Below, one piece after another: positions 56,770-64,000 of a stretch of DNA of 64,000 bases. The notes under the pieces were generated by a model, which saw only the letters and a list, made by a program, of their open reading frames with translations, made no database searches and was not told where the DNA came from. This DNA comes from Laccaria trichodermophora. Lineage: Eukaryota; Basidiomycota; Agaricomycetes; Agaricales; Hydnangiaceae. The stretch is taken from contig JACTVC010000014.1 in the NCBI GenBank assembly GCA_018417955.1, forward strand, positions 248,001 through 312,000, read 5' to 3'. The translations under genes were made by a program, and so were the position numbers. Positions within the stretch are counted from its first letter, which is position 1; each line of letters opens with the position of its first letter.

Positions 56770-58143
56770 AACCTGGTACCAGAAAACGCAAGGCGAAGGT
56801 CTGAATTTTCATCATGTAACCGATGCTTTTCACTCATTTGAAGATATAGGATGTTGTGAAACTTTGCGCCAGTAAACGCAAAGCCATCACTCAAGATGCT
56901 GAGGTAGGGGCAATTCCAATTTAACGCTTGCTTTACAACTAAAAAACTGTAGCCTGCCATTGCAGAACAAGGAGAGGCTGAACCAACAGAAGCTGAGGTG
57001 GGTGAAGAACAAGAAGAACACGACGCTGGTGGATCAGGATCCATTTCTGCAGAAAAAACAAATGTACGGAGTCTCCCATCCACTCAATTTGTCACTCATG
57101 TTGAGCCATAGACTACAACGAATAACAATGCCACTGGTAGCGGCAAACAACCTTCCATCACTCTTTCTACGAATTCTGGTGGACCCAGGAACAATGAGGT
57201 AGGAAAACGTCTACCAGATCATTGCCTTACTAAATCTCGAAATTGTAGAATATCGATGACATAGAGCACGTCACCACTACTATTTGCGACATGAGGCCGC
57301 CTCGAAGACCCAGACCCAGACCAAGACAATTGATTCATGGGTCAGATCTGGAGAACAATGATGACCAAGACAACCAATTCCTCTCATCCCGCAGAGGTTA
57401 TCGCCAATTGCAATACACTGTTCGCGACAATGGCTCAGATGGCGATGAGGCTGTTTTCAAAGGCTTCTATTGATCGTGGTCATGATTATCCTCAACGAGC
57501 GCCCAATAACTCTCCCCCTTACTCTCGATCTACAGCCGATCCTGTTGATCATTATCCTCAACAAGTTGCTGACAACTTTGACGCACATCCCCCTAGCTCT
57601 TGGTCCTCTCGTGATTATGAACAAACTCAGCCTCGACTTCCCATCTACCCTCAGCCAATCAAGTCTCACAGAGTTCTCGACCATCCTCGAAACATCTATC
57701 ATGGGGATGAAGATGACCAATATCGGTTCACCCATGATTTTGCTCCTGCCCCTGGTCAAAAGCGGTACTATGAAATCAACCCCGACTTACAAGGGGGTGG
57801 CCGAGAGCCATACAGACCTCCAACGCTTGATCATTGCCTTCCATCACATGACCACTACAATGCTGGCTCTTCAGGTGCTCAGTGTCATCATCTCCCAGAA
57901 GATGGCCAGGGCCTCTCAAAGCGGCCATACAACAAAGAGGATATGGGACAGCTCGGTATCGGCTCTTCCGAACTACAGCCACCTCAGAAAAAGCGGAAGA
58001 TATCGGAAGTGGAGGAAGGGACATGCAAGGTTGCTGCACTTCCTACACGGCAGATTCCATCTGGAAGCCATCCCACAGAGAATGGTAGACCTGGCTCTTC
58101 GAAGGATTCAAATTGGGGTCATCCTTCAAATGGAAGGCGTTAA
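56720..58143 (+). pseudogene. Accessory gene of the KDZ-derived element, broken
   Basis: Probable exons: a basic segment near 56735-56800 (LPETRTKPGTRKRKAK), an acidic segment from 56957 (EQGEAEPTEAEVGEEQEEHD), then after a 50-base intron (57199-57248, branch CTAAAT) NIDDIEHVTTTICDMRPPRR. A Tyr/Pro/Gln/Ser-rich low-complexity region with PPQKKRKISEVEEG near the end follows, with stop near 58143. In-frame TAG at 57109-57111 (CAG would restore Gln) and a frameshift between about 57340 and 57470 break it. Charge pattern and a KKRK signal suggest a nuclear, largely disordered protein. No known domain. It may be a captured host gene or a second transposon gene. Confidence 0.5.
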
Positions 58144-58354
58144 GTTGCACTTCTCTAGTATTTGAACTTGTCCTGTAGCATTCCTTGGAATCACTTATAT
58201 GATTTTCATGTATATGCCTTATGAATATGCCTTATGTATATGCCTTTGTATGTTATGCCGCCTTTTTTCATGTTAAGATCACCTGACTTAAATTTCCGTG
58301 AAACGTTAAGTCACTTCATGACTGGTTGGTAAGATAAATTTGAGGCCAGTCAAT

Positions 58355-58901
58355 ATGTTTCAAGCCTTCTCTTCTGCTATAGTATAAGGTTGTTATAAGT
58401 TTGTTATAGTATAAGGCTTGGTTAGATTATAAGTTTCAAGCCTTCTCTCTGCTATAGTATAAGGCTTGGTTGTAATAAGTTTGTTATAGTATAAGTCTTG
58501 GTTGTTATAAGCTGCAAGCCTTCTCTCTGTTACAGCATAAGGTTTGGCTGTTGCTGCTGACAGGCACATTTAGAATTTAAATAAATATATACTTGGGAGT
58601 CCCTCATCCTGGGGAGTCCCAGGGAATAGGACATATTTACCTGGGAGTCCCAAAGAATCAGATGGGAGTCCCTTACCTTTAGGAATCCCAGGGAATATAA
58701 TATTTGGGACTCCCAAGGAAATGTAAGAGGAATCTGGAAGTCCTAGGAGATACCATGGAACTCCCATGGGAGTACCTGGCTAATACCATGGGACTCCATG
58801 AAATAGGTGGGACACACCATGGTATTGGACCCTCATAGGGTAGTCATATTGGCATGGACTAACTACCCTAAGAGGGTAGGGTTAGGTGGTTGCCTGAAGT
58901 G
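58355..58901 (-). repeat. Right terminal inverted repeat of the KDZ-derived element
   Basis: Reverse complement of the left arm, starting near 58355 with TTTCAAGCCTTCTCTTCTGC and ending CTTAGGTGGTTGCC-like sequence up to CCTGAAGTG at 58901. Confidence 0.85.
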
Positions 58902-61531
<2,630 letters not shown>

Positions 61532-61652
61532 GGTGTGCGAGTATGGGTTTTTGTTGTATATGAGCTGTGTAGGTACGATCAGAAATGTCACTAGGCCTCA
61601 CACGACCAGTGATTACAAGTCAAATATTATAATTCATGTTATAAGGACAACT

Positions 61653-62971
61653 CTACAAAGTCGACGCCCAAGCATCCATGGTCAACCGATGATAAACATT
61701 AACCGCCGATTCTGACAACGTCAATCCTCTATGTGGTCCATAAGCACCGGCCAGAATACCCGGATCCATCATAAATGGTAGGGACCACCAAAACCACAAG
61801 AGCACCCAGACGTACCCGACGAGACGCATCCACAATTTTGGTGTTGGAAGTGCTGTTTTTCCAGGACTTGCCAAGCGCGATCCAGAAGGGCTCAACACAT
61901 TGGTAACAATCGTCTCAGCAGAGACAGCAAGGCCTTGAAGGAGGAAGAATCGGAATGCCCCCAGACCCAGTCTGCCGAGCATCATGTATTCGCCCCCGAC
62001 GTGAACGAGGCCTGAGATCAAGAACACGGTGTTGAGGAAGACAAAGGCGGTGTACTGCTTGCCCCTTGGACAGCGGAGGATCTTTGTGACCACAAAGATG
62101 GTGCATGACTTTAGTGGCTGAAAAGTATTGTTAGTGTAAGGTAAGTAATGGCGTCGATGAAACTTACTCGACGCAATACCTGGTGCCACGTCCGCCTGTA
62201 AATGGGTGTTTCGGTCAGATGGATCACATCTGGGCTCAAACGTACGTACCCCCAGAACCTTTGCACGCTGTAAGCGTCAAACGGACTTCCAAACAGATCC
62301 GGCCACTCTTTCGGGCCAGAAATCCCAACACCCACACAAAAAGCAGCCAAAACACAATGTATCGTGTTAATTTGTGCGACCGCGTTAAGGGCGAATGCAA
62401 AAACGCCCGTAGTATGATGAAACCAACCCATGTCCCTCACGGATAAGGTGATACCCGACAACGCTGGGTTAGAGTTGATCATCACGGATGCGAAAGTGCC
62501 TATCAGCGCGCTGGCGAGGGCACGGGCGATCCTTGACGAGACGAATGCGAAGCGTGGTTTGGTTGACGGTTTCGGAAGGGTCCGTGGTTCAAATGACCAC
62601 CATATTCCGCGTGGATTGGTGTAAAGGCTAAGGGCACGACGGAAACGCTTCATCAATGGTATGTCCGCCTCTGCACCCTTCTTTCTTGGGGGTTGATCCT
62701 TGGGGTAGATGTCCTTCTGGACGTCGGTTATGAGGATGTAATCCACGGCTACCATGAGCTGGATCAAGATGGCAGTTCCAAGGCCTTGGTCAACCGTCAC
62801 ATCGCCCGTTGTTGTGTGGCACACAAGGTAGCAGGAAGTGATGGCGATAGGGAGGAAGATTGACCAACGGGTCCATATTGAAGTTTTGCTTGAAAGCACT
62901 GTGATAGAGAGAACAAGTAGACACTGCGTCAGAGCGTGAAGAGCCCAAGAGAAAGGGTGCCGTTCTGGCAT
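61653..62971 (-). CDS. Wax synthase-like membrane O-acyltransferase, block B copy
   Basis: Two exons, 62971-62168 (ATG, MPERHPFSWALH) and 62117-61653, joined across a 50-base intron (GTAAGT donor, TTTTCAG acceptor). The product is 422 residues, colinear with the block A protein and missing three residues near the C-terminus (LTLSES against LTFERLSES). The RRTWHQVLRR motif ends exon 1, and the catalytic-type His lies in ISGLVHVGGEY. No stop or frameshift was seen. Substitutions cluster in the first third, while the centre of exon 1 is nearly identical to block A. The product is a membrane acyltransferase of the wax synthase/MBOAT_2 group with unknown substrate. Confidence 0.85.
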
Positions 62972-63128
62972 GGCGGACGAAGAGAGGGAACACAACTGAC
63001 CTGATTCACAGTTCGGCTCCTAAACACAGAAGGCTTCTTGACCTTGACCTTGATGGGGATGACACGTTACATAATTTCGCCTTGTATATCGGTGATATCA
63101 ATAATCGAGGGGTTTTGAGGGGACTATT

Positions 63129-63392
63129 TTACCAGTAAAGTGTTAAAGACAAAGCCGGAAAAGATAACGTACATATCGCGCGGGCTCCTAAGGTTTGGTC
63201 CAGGCAAGGGCCTAGGTCTGCGCGACATGAACGATGCGCCTTCTTTAATGGGCTAATAGCTTCGTAAGGGATTCTTCTTTGGCTAGCGAGAGCCCCGCAA
63301 TAGTTGATAAAGCGCGGGGAAAGAAGGTGCAGACCCTGTGTTTGGGCGTTCGTCGGGATAATGCCATGCCCCGTTTGCGTGGGTAGACACAT
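63129..63392 (-). pseudogene. Gene X fragment at the end of block B
   Basis: The frame contains IPYEAISPLKKAHRSCRADL and GPCLDQTLGARAI, matching 20750-20870 (VPYEAMKKAHRLCRADLGPC). It then loses the VVKS-type continuation, because the sequence jumps to block-end material (about 63175). Inserted bases (GGGCTAATAG) are visible near 63250. It is likely a relic. Confidence 0.6.
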
Positions 63393-63427
63393 AGCTCTTG
63401 TTTGAATGTGATTCCGAGATAAAACAT

Positions 63428-64000
63428 CATCTTAGCAATGCGGGCACATCAAAGATAAGGATTCCTTGTCTGTTCGCGCAGGTGCTATAATGCATTCATC
63501 TAGGATACAGTCTATCAGCAAGAAGGGGTGTAGCGTGGAGATGATTTAAGCCCTTCAGTGTTGCCATCGGATGCATCCATGAGTCACTGAGGGAACATCC
63601 AAGATTGGGACAGTCGCTGGCACGGGTGACATCACTGCTTTTGCAGTCGCCGCTGTTAACGGGGAAGACGACGGGATTCCACCACCACCACAGTACGCGC
63701 TCCCCGTTTTCCCTGAATCGAGCGACCGCTGTTAGCAGGTGTGGTTCTGTGTTACAGGTCAATCTGGGAAACCAGGGTCGAACGAGAGTGGCCCTGCGAT
63801 AGCTGACCAGCGGGTGGAGGAAGAATCTGGTAAGGATGGGCGGGGATGTCGCGCAACGATCGACCATGGGTTTGATATGAATCCGCGGTGACACTTCGAC
63901 TTCGGGGCGGTTTCGACGAAACAGATACGTGCGACGTCGAGAGTACGTGGAACTGATGAACGAGTCCTCAGACACTCGTTGACGCTACCTAGAAAGAAGC
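63428..64000. repeat. Partial third copy of the kinase-locus segment
   Basis: From ATCTTAGCAATG onward, the sequence follows 17795-18080 and 60275-60560 in order (GATAAGGATTC, GTGTTGCCATCGGATGCATCCATG, GTGACATCACTGC) with more divergence than A has from B. It runs toward the window edge, so the duplication may continue outside as a tandem array. The minus-strand open frame here (63496-63975) is unrecognised. Confidence 0.7.

Larger units (their letters stand above)
54243..58901. mobile_element. KDZ-derived DNA transposon with long terminal inverted repeats, 4.66 kb
   Basis: An 8-bp direct repeat GCTGGTGA flanks the element (54235-54242 and 58901-58908). The undisturbed block A has it once, at 16408-16415, so the empty site is present in the window. 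The last base may belong to the terminus (CACTTCAGG...CCTGAAGTG). Terminal inverted repeats run about 0.65 kb at the left (to near 54890) and 0.55 kb at the right (from near 58355). They contain CCTACCCTCTTAGGGTAG, GGGACTCCC-rich sequence and repeats of AAGCCTTATACTATAACAAA. The left arm has extra internal units. Inside are the 3' portion of a KDZ transposase (minus) and an accessory gene (plus). Confidence 0.92.

Noticed and set aside
55032..58143. A TET/JBP-type dioxygenase passenger in the KDZ element
   Set aside because: KDZ elements in basidiomycetes can carry such genes, but no HxD...H iron-binding pattern was found in either strand's plausible exons.

Overview
The window is nuclear DNA from a basidiomycete fungus, most likely an Agaricomycete. 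Evidence: genes carry many introns of about 50 bases with GTRNGT donors and CTAAC/CTRAY-like branch sites, and the mobile elements (Plavaka, KDZ, MULE with a Ulp1 partner, GC-rich hAT termini) are typical of that group. Little of it is ordinary gene space. It is a transposon-laden, duplicated, largely decayed region.

Layout. (1) 1-1718: unassigned decayed sequence. (2) 1719-1896 plus 11288-20936: duplicated block A, interrupted at 1897-11287 by a three-level nest. A hAT-like element (1897-11287) contains a Mutator-like element (MULE, 3330-10583) with a Ulp1-type protease gene and a FAR1/MULE/SWIM/zinc-knuckle transposase. That MULE is itself interrupted by a second hAT-like element (8638-10472). 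Each level keeps terminal inverted repeats and a target-site duplication (8, 9 and 8 bp). (3) 20.9-28.2 kb and 42.6-47.7 kb: two NACHT-ankyrin (NLR-like) genes in inverted orientation, both broken, in strikingly CpG-poor DNA carrying several MITEs. The left copy has six tandem 198-bp ankyrin units. (4) 31.4-38.3 kb: a Plavaka element with a large transposase gene, a seven-exon accessory gene and a small opposite-strand coiled-coil gene. (5) 38.9-42.3 kb: foldback and mariner-like elements, one with arrays of a 31-bp repeat. (6) 48554-63127: block B, a second copy of block A in the same orientation, interrupted at 54243-58901 by a KDZ-derived element with inverted repeats of 0.55-0.65 kb. A partial third copy starts near 63428.

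Blocks A and B carry the same order of genes: unrecognised gene X, an unrecognised multi-exon gene, a MARVEL-like membrane protein, a protein kinase and a wax-synthase-type acyltransferase. Only the two wax-synthase-like genes look intact. The kinase copies are broken at different places. Block A holds the empty site for the KDZ insertion, and block B is uninterrupted across the outer hAT site, so the blocks prove each other's insertions.

Several point lesions are C-to-T changes that create stops (CGA to TGA, CAG to TAG), and long tracts lack CG dinucleotides. This suggests methylation-linked or RIP-like mutation. No tRNA or rRNA gene, no CRISPR array and no bacterial feature was found. Reading was by eye, so exon borders are approximate unless an intron is stated.
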